DNA of 64,000 bases, taken from positions 29,814 through 93,813 of the forward strand of contig JASWJB010000162.1 of assembly GCA_032433595.1 (NCBI GenBank), read 5' to 3'. The notes under the pieces were generated by a model, which did no database searches, was not told where the DNA came from, and worked only from the letters and a program-made list of their open reading frames with translations. Positions 47,036 through 57,666 of the stretch are shown piece after piece. The position numbers and the translations under genes were made by a program. Origin of the DNA: Conoideocrella luteorostrata. Taxonomy: Eukaryota; Ascomycota; Sordariomycetes; Hypocreales; Clavicipitaceae. How positions within the stretch are numbered: the stretch's first letter is position 1; each line of letters opens with the position of its first letter.

Positions 47036-48576
47036 TCAGCCAGTCATTCCAACAGCATAAACGCCACTGTCAAGTATTCCTGCTTGTAATCTTGACAGCC
47101 TCTCACGCGTGTCAGCAATTTGGCCTGCTTGTGCAACAATAGCATTCCCCGTCTCTCTGAGTGCAGATAACACCTGCCCTAGCTGGTCTTGCACAGCTCC
47201 TCCGACGGCCTTTCGGTCCCGGAGAGTTCGAATTTGCTCGTACAGTCCATTCTCCACGCCTGGCATATCCCGTTCGATCTCGGTCCTGTATTCATCTAGC
47301 CGTTTCTTATACTTTTCAATGTCATCGCATACACGGTTGAAGTACGTGATGAGGTCTTGCGCACTGGCATGCGCTGACGAAGCGTCTGTGCCATTAGGAT
47401 CGGTAGACGGTGTTGAACCTGCAAAAAGTCCAGTTTGATGATAGTGTGTCGGTAGCTTGAGGTTGTCCGTGGCTTTGAAAGAGAGTTGCGCATCCGTAAT
47501 GTTCTTCTTCGTAAGATCTTGCAGTACTTTGACCGTTTGAATATCTCGATTAAGGGCGACTTGAACGGTTTTGAACTTTGTTTCGACAAACTTTACATCC
47601 TTGCCAAGTTGCTCAATATCCTTTTCATGTTGAGGCATGAATTCTCCAATCTCATCCTTCATCTTAATCACACGCTGAATACCCTTGTCAATGAGGGCGA
47701 TCTCGTCTTGAACCGGCTTGGCAAGATCATCGAACCGAGTGCGAGGCCGGAGATTATCGTAATTGATTTGCACTGCTGGTACCTGAGAAGACGGCAGAGG
47801 TTGTGGTGGATGGGTCTGACTACTGTACGATAGACGAGAATTAAATCGTCTGTCAGTACTAGAGTTGGTACAAAGCGTTTGGGATGACTTACAACAACCC
47901 AGTTGAAGGCTTCGTTTGTGTCTGCCCAAAGAGACCTCCTGTCGTCGATGATTGGGTGTTCGCTATGGACCCGCCAAACAGACCACCACCAGTCTGCTGC
48001 TGCGTTTGTGCCTGTTGTTGTTGTTGTGGTCCCTGCGCTGTAACATTACTACCAAAAAGGCCCCCAGTGGATGGCTGTTGGGTTTGTTGCTGAGTTGAAA
48101 CACCACCGAAAAGTCCACCACCAGTATTGCCGCCCTGTTGGGCTGGCTGGCTACTCGCGGCTCCTCCAAAAAGTCCTCCAGCAGCGCTGGGCTGGACCGG
48201 TGCAGCACTCGTGGCTGCTGTCGAAGAGCCAAACAATCCAGTACCCGTTTTGGGCTGCGTGCTTCCAAATAAGCCTCCTGTTGTAGCCATTCCGCCGGTG
48301 TTAGAAGTCGATGGATTCGCAGATGTGCTTCCTGAACCAAATAGTCCAGCTGGCGCAGATGGTTGGGCTGTTGATCCTCCTCTAAGTAGAAAGCTGGTTA
48401 GCAATAGCAAACATTGAACCCGCATCGCAAGCTTTGCAGCTATGTCAAAACAAAATAACGAGTTCGTCGAGCAGAAGAAGTTCTCCGGAAGCAAAGCATG
48501 GCACTTACAGTGAATTAGCGGCGCCCGTATTGATCGTGAGACCACCCGGTACGCTGGCTGACCGTGCAAGAGACAT
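47036..48576 (-). CDS. NUP49: Nucleoporin Nup49 (GLFG-repeat, Nsp1 complex)
   Basis: Nup49 (Nup58 family) sits in the central channel of the nuclear pore with Nsp1 and Nup57. Exons 48576-48509, 48381-47893 and 47822-47036 join in frame to give 447 aa; the introns are 127 and 70 nt. The N-terminal half, encoded mainly by exon 2, contains eight GLFG repeats separated by Gln/Ser/Thr/Ala-rich spacers. The exon 3 part is charged and helical with coiled-coil heptads (VQDEIALIDKGIQRVIKMKDEIGEF; YFNRVCDDIEKYKKRLDEYRTEIE; LRDRKAVGGAVQDQL), the assembly region. The first ATG (48576) begins MSLARSASVPGG. It is divergent from FIP1. Confidence 0.9.
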
Positions 48577-48923
48577 TGGGTATCGTTGAATGAGATGGTC
48601 GACGGCAAAGCGCGTCTGAACGCGAAACCTGACTATTTGCGAGCAAGCGTGAACAGGACATTGAGATTAGTGACAGGGTGGAGCCTTGCAACCGACCCTG
48701 CTAAGTAAATATTGAAACTACAACTCTGGGGCTAGTATTGGCGGAGAATCATCGGCTCAAGTTGAGCTCAACTTGTATCCTCTCCATTTACTCCGTATAC
48801 GGAGTAGAAAGGCATGACCTATTCTGGCCTCAAAGTTTGCCTCTCAACTGAGGCTACCCAGTTCTACCTACCCTCGGATTTCAACGAAAGAGCATCTCTT
48901 TTTATCTAAAGCATTCGTCCAGA
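48577..48923. promoter_or_regulatory. Shared divergent promoter of NUP49 and FIP1
   Basis: 347 bp separate the two start codons. A perfect 18-bp palindrome, TACTCCGTATACGGAGTA, lies at 48789-48806. It is the only compound copy of the dispersed motif that I found inside a short bidirectional promoter of this window. Confidence 0.65.
48789..48806. repeat. Perfect 18-bp palindrome in the NUP49/FIP1 promoter
   Basis: TACTCCGTATACGGAGTA is two dispersed 9-bp units in inverted orientation with no spacer. Confidence 0.9.
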
Positions 48924-50120
48924 ATGAGTTCAGATATCTCGGAGCACGAAATGGAAATGGATGAGGGAGATGACCTCTACGAGCCGGAGGAGCCCAAGGT
49001 CGAGCAAGACAGCACGAGCCATACTGTCACCAAAGTGGACGAACTTGAAGAGGGCGAGGAAGAAGATGAGGGAGGTGCAATGGACGAAGACGACGATGAC
49101 TCAGTACGGTTAGCCCCCAACCCGAAATATGCAGGAATTGTCATGTACTAATTGAAAATCGGCATATAGGATATTGATATTATCACTGAGCGCAAAGACG
49201 GTACAACAGCCGCGCCTCCAACGTATGTTCTCAATACTACTCCCCTCAATACTCTGCGGGCTTGGACTGAACGTTTTGGTGTATAGTCAATCCAAATATA
49301 GCGATATTCGAAATATTCCCCAGCGATCGACCTCCGGCGATTCACCGTCAAAACCGGCCCCGGTCAAGAAAGAAGAGGACACCAAACGATTAAATGGAGC
49401 AGTAAACATAGCGACACCAAGCGCGGATCAAGCATCTGCGGCTGCATCTAGGTCTACAATTGACATAAATGCAAATCCAGTGCTTCCCGCCACCGGCAAA
49501 CCTATCACACAGATCAACATTGATGAAGGTGAGACCGACGTGGCGGTCCTTTAAATAACCTACCTAGACAGCCCGCGATGCTGACATCAATTTTAGACCT
49601 TGCAGATAACGAAAAGCCATGGAGGAAGCCAGGAACCGACATCAGCGATTACTTCAACTATGGGTTCGATGAGTTCACTTGGGCTCTATACGCTGCTAAA
49701 CAGGAAAACATTCGAGGGGAATTTGGCGCCGATTCGTTTGCATCTAATAACAAGAAGATGATGGAAGACTTCAATAACATGATGATGATAGGGAGTATGG
49801 GCATGCCCAGTGGTGGCGGCGGAGGAGGGACAACTATGACTGGCATGGACGGCATGCCACCGGAGATGCAGCAAATGATGCAGCAAATGATGGCATCAGG
49901 CATGGATCCGTCTCAGATGGACCCTGGCCAAATGAACGCCATGTTTTCGGGTATGCAAAACGGCAGCGCAGGCTCAGCAACACAAGGAGGCCAAGGGCAG
50001 AATTTCGGTAGTGGGTTTGGCGGCAACCAGGGAGCTTACGGGTACGACCAAGGAATGTCTACCGGCGGTGGTGGACGCGGAGGCTTCAGCGGAGGAAGAG
50101 GACGCAGGGGACGCTGGTAG
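48924..50120 (+). CDS. FIP1: Fip1, cleavage and polyadenylation factor subunit
   Basis: Fip1 links poly(A) polymerase to the pre-mRNA 3'-end processing machinery. Four exons join in frame: 48924-49103, 49170-49222, 49287-49528 and 49597-50120, giving 332 aa. The introns are 66, 64 and 68 nt. Residues 1-65 are acidic (EEGEEEDEGGAMDEDDDD), the region that contacts poly(A) polymerase in yeast. The Fip1 motif itself starts at about residue 159 (DLADNEKPWRKPGTDISDYF, then FNYGFDEFTWALYAAKQENIR). A Met/Gln/Gly-rich tail ends in RGG-like repeats (GGGGRGGFSGGRGRRGRW), probably RNA-contacting. The small second exon (53 nt) is supported by uninterrupted frame on both sides. Confidence 0.94.
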
Positions 50121-51100
50121 TAGCAGAGTCGTCGTTCTTGACGTTGTGTATGCAATAGAAGAATTAAGATGGATATGGACTATGGATAGGGCGTTGATCG
50201 GTTATCGACAAATATCTGCCAAAGAGCAGCTACAATATTGCAGGGCAAATTTTCAGGAGGTATATTCTCATAGTTAGCCTATGATTTCAATGCATATTAA
50301 TTGATAGACACTACTTTGCGCTCGCTAACCATGCCGACTACCTCGTACTGACGAGAGCTCTTTACCGTTATCGCTACCCTCAACAAGACTGCTGGGTGGG
50401 TTTGCATGGTGAATCAGCTCAGGAAACAAGTTACTTGATTCAACCATGTGAGGAGGATATCTGGCTTTCACCCGTTTTGATACAGATGCACTTTTTAGGG
50501 AGGAATACGTTCACACACCATAAGTAGACATGAATAACCTAGCTTAGCGTACCAAGCCATAATTCTCAGATACAAATTTACACCCGCTATCACGTATAGG
50601 CCGCGAAAGAGCTCTCGCCCCCGCGATGGTGGCCGAGCTTGCAATTCAAAGTTGTGACAGAGCCAACTACCTACATAATCCAGTGAGGCTCCAGCAATGC
50701 AAGTGGTACCAAGCCGGATTGCGGCGATTGAGGAGGTAACGTTACCAGATATGCTCAGAAGAACCCAGATCCAAGTTGTTTTGGGAGTCAGCACTCGTGG
50801 GGGCACTCTTTCAAAGTGAGCTATGGCAAGTGGGCAACGCGGTCTTGGCAGCGATCTGAAATTGGGGTGGAGCATGGGAAGCGGAAGCCTGAAGCCGTCA
50901 CCTCCATGCTCTACTAGTATCTGCCAGGAACCAAATCAACCCCAGGTTTTGACGCCGCGCTATACCCGGACTGGAACAGTGGGAAACAAGAGTCTCGCGA
51001 GGGTTGGAGTATGGGGAGAGAATCTAACTTATGACGACGAAGTTCATGCCCGAATTGGATCGGACAGAAGATACAGCTCTAACGACTTAACCTCCCATGC

Positions 51101-51170
51101 GGGTGAAAAATTACACGACCCCTCGGTCCGCCCAGCCACAGTGATCGAGGGTTCGTGTAATTCTTCACCC
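51101..51170. repeat. Imperfect foldback: 28-bp arms with a 14-bp loop
   Basis: The arms 51101-51128 and 51143-51170 are reverse complements at 24 of 28 positions (GGGTGAAAAATTACACGACC against GGGTGAAGAATTACACGAAC at their outer parts). The loop is 14 nt. It could be a degenerate foldback element or a transcribed hairpin. No flanking duplication was recognised. Confidence 0.8.
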
Positions 51171-52371
51171 GGCTGCCTCCGTGTCCCATCCAAACTGGGC
51201 ATCGCCACCACCAGCAAAGCAGCGTAATTGACATTGCAGATGTAGTGTCTGCATCTCAAGCGAAAGTGTTGGTGATGCTGGCGTATATAGTAAGAGAAGG
51301 AGGCAAAGGTACCTCGCCAGACCAGATAAGATCGAGACTGAAGCTTATAGCTGTCAAGACACGATCTAATTCCACAAGTCATGCGCTGTGACAGCGTCAC
51401 ACTAGTCAGTCAACGACCGTAAACTTGTCTTCCCTGTCAGAAGGTTCCTTTTGGCCAACAAGGAGGCGATCTTACGGGGGAGTAGATGACTTCGCTTCAC
51501 AAGGCATGTTCTGACACTAACACCGACTGCCTTGCGGGAGATGGAAGGTGACGAAAATTGAAGCTGGGAGCGCTGGAACAACTGTAGTATTTTGATTGTA
51601 TCCAGCTTATGCTCCAGCTTAAGCCGTAAATGGGTTTTCGGCCTTGCGCATGACTGCGGAGGAGACTTGCAGTGTCGATCACTCCAGGATAATAACAGCT
51701 AATGAGATGCCCAATACTCCGTAGAGATTGGATGACTATGTCAGATGAGAAGAGCGACGAAGATATCGTTACACCACTAAAACTCATGCTCCGCTCTCTT
51801 GTTAATGTCAGTGGACTTTGTATCTGCATGGTTCCTAGACTGGCTCGAGGTCGTGATCCAATTGTCGCACATGGCGCAGATGCCTAACTTCTCTGTGCCC
51901 TCACAAGCAGGATGAAGCTAGGCGAAGCTGATCAACGACCTCCTGTAACGAGGGAAGATAAAATCTGTGCAGGGACTGGGGCGACAGCTACTCCACGAGA
52001 TCGTGTTACCATAATTCCAGAATCTGTAGAGAGGGTAAATATCGTGATCGCATATTCCGTATTCTTGATATAATATAGTGCGGCAGTCGAAAATTGGTAC
52101 AAAAGATATTAAGTTGGTTGTTCAAGGCGGTCTTGATTCGCCTCCTGAAAAAGCTCTGTGCCAAGCGCACAATACGTTGCCAGAGATCCAAAATGGTGCT
52201 GCAACACTGCACTCTTTATCAGTGTTCATGAGCTTCCGGTCTAGAAAGTGTGGATGCTGACAGGCTAAGTCTCCGTCTCAACCCCATGCCTCCCCGCTCC
52301 TTTGATCGAGAAAGTTCAAGATGGCGCCGAACATCCAACTTCCAGCTGGTCGCTTCAACTCGCTAGTTCAC

Positions 52372-52391
52372 TACTCCGTAGTTACGGAGTA
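52372..52391. repeat. Inverted TACTCCGTA / TACGGAGTA pair
   Basis: The two 9-bp units face each other across two bases (TACTCCGTAgtTACGGAGTA), a near-perfect 20-bp palindrome in intergenic DNA. Confidence 0.88.
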
Positions 52392-53472
52392 GTGTGTATC
52401 CCAAATCTGGCCATCATGGGGGTTGCCGATCGGGTGGCGCACATGAAGCCGGCACACAATACGGAGTGCATTATGGAGTCAACAAGCGTCTTCTCTTTCA
52501 GCCATGGAATTTCGCCGAGCGCGAGAAAAAGCCATGGATTCAAAATCAGGAAGTCTGGTCCGTACCATAATATTAGTGGTTGGCCAAGTGCGTTGAAGCT
52601 ACTTTGCAGTCCAAAAAATGTCCATATCTGGTGCAAGGTTCAACGAAATGGTAGGTCACGCATGTCAGACCTTATCGGCTAGTTCTTCCAACTGGCCTGG
52701 AAGGATGCAATATTGTCGATCCCGAGCAGTCCTAGGCTACTTTCATGTCACCCTTTCCACCCTCACATATGGTATCAGATTTTCGTGTGAACGTGATATA
52801 GCTTCTCTTCCGAGGACGTACACGCACGATGGCTCTCTAGTAAGTGAACGTGAGAGTGATAGTTGTACATATTAATCTATAGCCCGGCACATGTTGAACT
52901 GGTTCTGCAATCACCATGCTTGCATATATTTCTAACAGAGCCTGAGCTGACCATTACCCCAGTTAGTAATAGTTCCATCCCAACAACCTGATCTTGCCAT
53001 CACACTTGACTATGTACTTGAACCTTGGGGGAGACAAAAGCCGCTATGTCGAGATCCGCCCATTCGGCTGCCCTTGAGCCAGTCTTGGAGCATCACGCCG
53101 CCTTGGAAATAGCCTTGCTTCCTGTCAAGTAAAATCCGGTGGTGTAGCTTGTAATGTGGGCATGGCCATACATTCCTTTCCTTGTATGGATATGGCCCGC
53201 CACAGATGCCACAATCGAAAGTCCAACGTCACATCCTCAGAATTATACTATAACACACAAATGGAACCTCTGCTTCCCACAAACGGCTCCTTTATAATCC
53301 GTTAAACATGACGAAATGTGCATATAAAATGCGTTCCCCTGTCTATGTACCTGAAACTACTTACTAGATCTGACGTACCATCAAACTTTTCGCTTTATTC
53401 TAACTTCTGATATTTAGAGGCTGCACAATATAACAACACCCTGGTGGGAAGCTGAGTGATAATAGATCGATC

Positions 53473-54759
53473 ATGTCCGGTTCACTTCGCTCCGTGGCTT
53501 CTACCGCGAGCTTGATCGCGACACTTCCCCTAGCCCTGGCTGGTTTCAGCGGGGCGTCTCAGCAGAACATTGTAGTGTATTGGGTTATGTCTTTGTCTTC
53601 AACTTTAATTTGACATCATTAAGTAACATGGAACTCTTAGGACAAAACTCGTATGGACAAGGAAGCGGACCGAACATTCAGCAAAATCTAGCACATTACT
53701 GCGAAAGTGAGTTTCCTTGGTTATACGACCGTTGTAAGTGAAGACGAAGTCTCTAACGACGAATATCTGCTTGGCACTTAGCTACCGATATCGATGTAAG
53801 TCTTTAATGCCATAAGATAGATACCTCTTTCATAGGGGCGGGTGTCGAAGTACAAGTGTATGCTAACAAGATACCGGCACAGATAATTCCACTCGCCTTC
53901 ATGAACGGCATTTCTCCCCCCATAGTCAACTTTGCCAGCGCTGGAGACAAGTGCGACACGTTCCCCGACAACCCAAGTCTTCTCAAGTGCCCAGAAATCG
54001 AGTGAGTCAGGACCCCTTTTCCTATGACCTATACGACTCGTTAAGTCGCTAATGATAAAACTCCTGGGTCATTCGTACAGGCAAGATATCAAGACCTGCC
54101 AGACTAAATATGGCAAGACCATCTTGTTATCCCTCGGAGGTGCTACCTACACCCAAGGCGGTTGGTCCAACACCGGCGACGCCGAGAATGCCGCCCGGAC
54201 CGTCTGGGACATGTTTGGTCCGGTCCAGTCCGGCAGCAACGTTGACCGGCCATTTGGATCGGCTACAGTTGATGGCTTTGACTTTGATTTCGAGGCCGTT
54301 ACCAATAATCTCCCAGCGTTTAGTTCGAAGCTGCGTGGCTTGATGGACGGTACTGGTGGGAAGAGGTTCTATCTGACTGCCGCTCCTCAGTGTGTTTTCC
54401 CAGACGCTGCCGTTGGATCGACCCTTGACGCAGTTGCCTTTGATCTCGTCATGATACAATTCTACAACAACTATTGCGGTGTTTCCAACTTCCAGCTGGG
54501 TTCTGACGCTCAGAACGCCTTCAACTTTGATGTCTGGGACAATTGGGCCAAGGGCAGCAAGAACCCAAACGTCAAGACCTTCCTCGAGATTCCGGCCAAT
54601 ACTGGTGCCGGTGGCGGTTACACTGATGGCGAGAAGCTCAAGGCTGTCATCGCATACTCTAAGAAATTTAGTAGCTTCGGCGGTGTCATGATGTGGAACA
54701 TGTCTCAGCTCTTCGCCAACAACGGCTTCCTCAACCAGGTTATCTGCGATCTCGTATAA
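53473..54759 (+). CDS. GH18 chitinase, secreted, with abnormal first splice donor
   Basis: Class III-type fungal chitinases hydrolyse chitin. Exons are about 53473-53583/4, 53641-53706, 53782-53795 (only 14 nt), 53883-54001 and 54081-54759. ATG 53473 opens a signal peptide (MSGSLRSVASTASLIATLPLALA). Then come NIVVYW, GQNSYGQGSGPNIQQNLAHYCE, IIPLAFMNGISPPIVNFASAG, LLSLGGATYTQGG and the catalytic DGFDFDFEAV (DxxDxDxE complete), ending with FSSFGGVMMWNMSQ. The other junctions keep frame. Junction 1 does not: the only GT donor (53584) leaves the CDS one base short, while cutting one base later would use TT. So either a base change broke the donor or the sequence has an error. The enzyme may therefore be non-functional. 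No chitin-binding module is seen. Confidence 0.82.
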
Positions 54760-55369
54760 ACAGCGAACATTCTCGTAACATTTTATAACTTGTACTCCAG
54801 CAGAAAAGAGACTGTTTCATACAGATATTAAAAGGAGAGAGATGAACAGAAAGCTTACCCTCACGTAGGGAACAGTTTTTTTTTGTACGCCATTATTTGT
54901 GTATACCTTGATCAAGCAAGTAAATGTCTAAATTTTCGGCCACACGACTACCATACTGTACACATAAGCACATAGTCACATACAGAAGATCGCGAAAATT
55001 CGCGTCTTTGTGCACGTCATTATGGCTTTGCGTCTTTCTGTCCGGTGGCAATACAATCCCCATATCATGTAATCAGGCGCATATCAGCCTCAAAACCTAA
55101 TAGGTCACATCAGGATACATGAAAAAAATAGCCAATCTTAGTACGTTGGGCTTCGTCAAACTTCAAACTCCGTAGCCTCTCTGTTCCAGGTGTATCGTCT
55201 TCGAGGCACACACAATATTCTAGACACGAAATACTTCGAATTCCAACTCACGCGGAGCAGCTGTACATATATGCCAGGGACAAAAGAGAAAAACCGAAAA
55301 CTCGCGAATAAGCGCTAAGAAGGACCGGACATGATTTCTCAGCAATGCCGACAGATGGAAACAAGAAGG
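54760..55369. other. Convergent 3' spacer between chitinase and M50 peptidase genes
   Basis: 610 bp with no supported ORF. A T-rich run lies near 54880. Confidence 0.5.
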
Positions 55370-56261
55370 TTATGTTGGAATAAAATGTTGAGAATCCTGC
55401 TGTTGTTGCTCGAATGATTGCGAGAAAGCCGCAAGTCCGGCCACAACACCGACTGCCATAATAAGCACCGAAATGATGGACCAAATAATTCCCCAGCACT
55501 GGGAAGAACCACCATATCGTTTAGCAAATACACTGGCATCGGATGAGTTGACTTTACGAAGGATTAAGTCGTCGCAAATATCCCACACGCTGTATAGAGA
55601 GGACATGACGCCGATGAAAAGGACGACAAATCGCAGCGCCTCGGCGTGAACAATGAACCAGCAAGCAATCAGAACGCCGACAGCCAAAATGACAGTTAGG
55701 ATGGTTAACCAGTCGCGTTTTCCCCACCACAATGTCAGCAAGAAGCATACTGCCAGAACGATACTAGCTACTTTAGAGGCAACAATATTGAAGCCACAAA
55801 AAGTGAGAAGAGCACCGATAATGGACGAGCCCAAGTACCCGGCAGGGAGTGTAATGGCACTAATCCCACCACGCATGCGAGTGACACCGCCTTCGTTTGG
55901 ATCGAGACTAATGGATTCTACTTTGCCGCCAGTGAGTACGGCGGTAATGGCATGGCCGAATTCGTGGAAAGCAATGACGAGCATCTACAAAGTGTGTCAG
56001 TATTATGGACACTCACAAAGGCTCCAGTTGTTAGGCTGTACGAACCTTGAACGGCCAGAGGATCATTTTTAGATACGGCACGTTCCAAAGAATGGCAATA
56101 GCGACAACATAGGCAGCTATAACTCCTAAAGTAACTTGTTGCGTATGTGTGGGATGTTGAAGGTCTCGAGTAGAAAGTAGGGGAAGAGATTGGTCTTTGG
56201 GGTTGGCATTTTGACCGATGAGCGAGCGAACAGACGCTTCGAGGATAATCGATGGCGCCAT
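55370..56261 (-). CDS. M50B-like membrane zinc metallopeptidase
   Basis: Exons 56261-56046 and 55984-55370 join in phase 0 through a 61-nt intron (GTTCGT...TTGTAG) to give 276 aa. The zinc motif is HEFGH (His79, Glu80, His83), directly after a hydrophobic segment (LGVIAAYVVAIAILW…). Several further membrane helices follow (ASIVLAVCFLLTLWW, LTILTVILAVGVLIACWFIV, WGIIWSIISVLIMAVGVVAGLAAF). This matches the peptidase M50B-like family (PF13398 type), intramembrane proteases known mainly from plants and fungi. An upstream in-frame ATG at 56390 would give 319 aa. I chose MAPSIILE at 56261 because it is nearer the conserved part, with moderate confidence. Substrate unknown. Confidence 0.83.
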
Positions 56262-57666
56262 AACCGACGAGGCGACCAGAATCACGGCAGAAGAAACCGA
56301 GCAATGCGACTGCTCGGTCGGCCACAAGAAGACTGACTCGTCTTTGAACAATGCGCTGTTTGTAAGCGATTTTTCGTGGCCCGTTTCCACCCTCTTTCTG
56401 CAAATAAAACCAGTGCTCTCGTTTGCAGATGTTGCGACTTATTCGCAGAAGAGGCACGAAACCGAAACTGACGGGTTAAGCGAGTGACGTGTGTAGGTGA
56501 GAATTTGAAGGAGGGAATAGGAAGGAAGTCAGAAGCGATTCAAGTGACAAATGTGCGTACCGACACGATCAATTGTTTCATGTGCAAGTCGATTTAACAA
56601 CTGATAGACTTAGTGACGGACGGCGGGCTATGCAGGCATACTAGTAGAACCGAACCGTCACTGTAGCTTCGAGGTTGGGATGAGTAGGGTGGGCGGCTTG
56701 GCCACGATAGCGGGCCAGGTTGACGTGGCACCGGGTCTGGCGCCAGAGGTGGGGCACGCGAGTTCACTGGCAAGACTGGTTGGCGTTTGTCTGGCAATGG
56801 GTACTAGTATACTCTGTACATTGTACGGAGTACGGGGCACTCCTACTATACTCCAAATCGTGGAGGCTGTGCTAATGGGCCAGGGGCGGCTGTCCCTCTG
56901 CCGCCGCTCTGGCGATTTGGTGTAGCCCAATCAGACTCAACCAGACAGCAGCTGGTGCGATGACACTGTCAACGTATGGGCGGCCGTGTATAGCATCCAC
57001 CTGGCCATCCAAAGTGATTTATCTCCGTATGAATATTTCGCTCTCCGGAGGTCTCTTGTAGATACCTGCTAGCTTGTCCGGCCTTTTACGCGGTCCTATT
57101 TTTAGGACTAGGAGGTTTCCCCGACTGCATACATACCGCTACTGGTACTTCACTATGGCGTTTGTCTTTGGCACCCCTAGTGTCAGTCATTTGATTACCA
57201 TGAGTTGATGCAATGCCACGTCTTACGTTGAAAATTTGGAAATTTGGGCCTCTGCGAATAACGGGGAGGTTCAACTCTGACAAAGACCAACGAAACTTGA
57301 GAGAGGACGCGCAAAAGAATACTGACAAGCATCGCCCGGCGCAAGTTCAGAGTCGTACCGGTATTGTTTGTATAGTGCTGTGGCTCAGTCTTCTTTGTGG
57401 CCTGAAGTTAAGCTGACTACTTCTTGCAGTTTTATTGCACGATTTATTGCACGAGACTAAAGTAGATATTTAATTATTCGGCTGATAAGGGCGAAATCGC
57501 ACTCGTTTTATATTGCAAGATGAAGAGATAGCTTTAACTAACTACTGTTCCATACGTTTAATATATAAATACCCTGGCAACAGTTTGACCGACCCTTGTT
57601 ATAGTTTTAACATCCCTGGCGAACGGGTCCCTTGCCACCATACCAGCCTTTTACTGGTCCCCAACT
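56262..57666. other. Intergenic region between the peptidase and invertase genes
   Basis: 1.4 kb with the peptidase promoter (left) and invertase 3' flank (right). A TACGGAGTA motif lies at 56824-56832. No gene recognised. Confidence 0.5.

Larger units (their letters stand above)
50121..53472. other. Intergenic region between FIP1 and the chitinase
   Basis: This 3.35-kb stretch has no supported gene; the longest ORFs (50823-51227 plus, 50495-50875 minus) lack recognisable sequence. It holds a strong hairpin at 51101-51170, a TACTCCGTA at 51715-51723, and an inverted TACTCCGTA/TACGGAGTA pair at 52372-52391. The last part should be the chitinase promoter. Confidence 0.55.
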
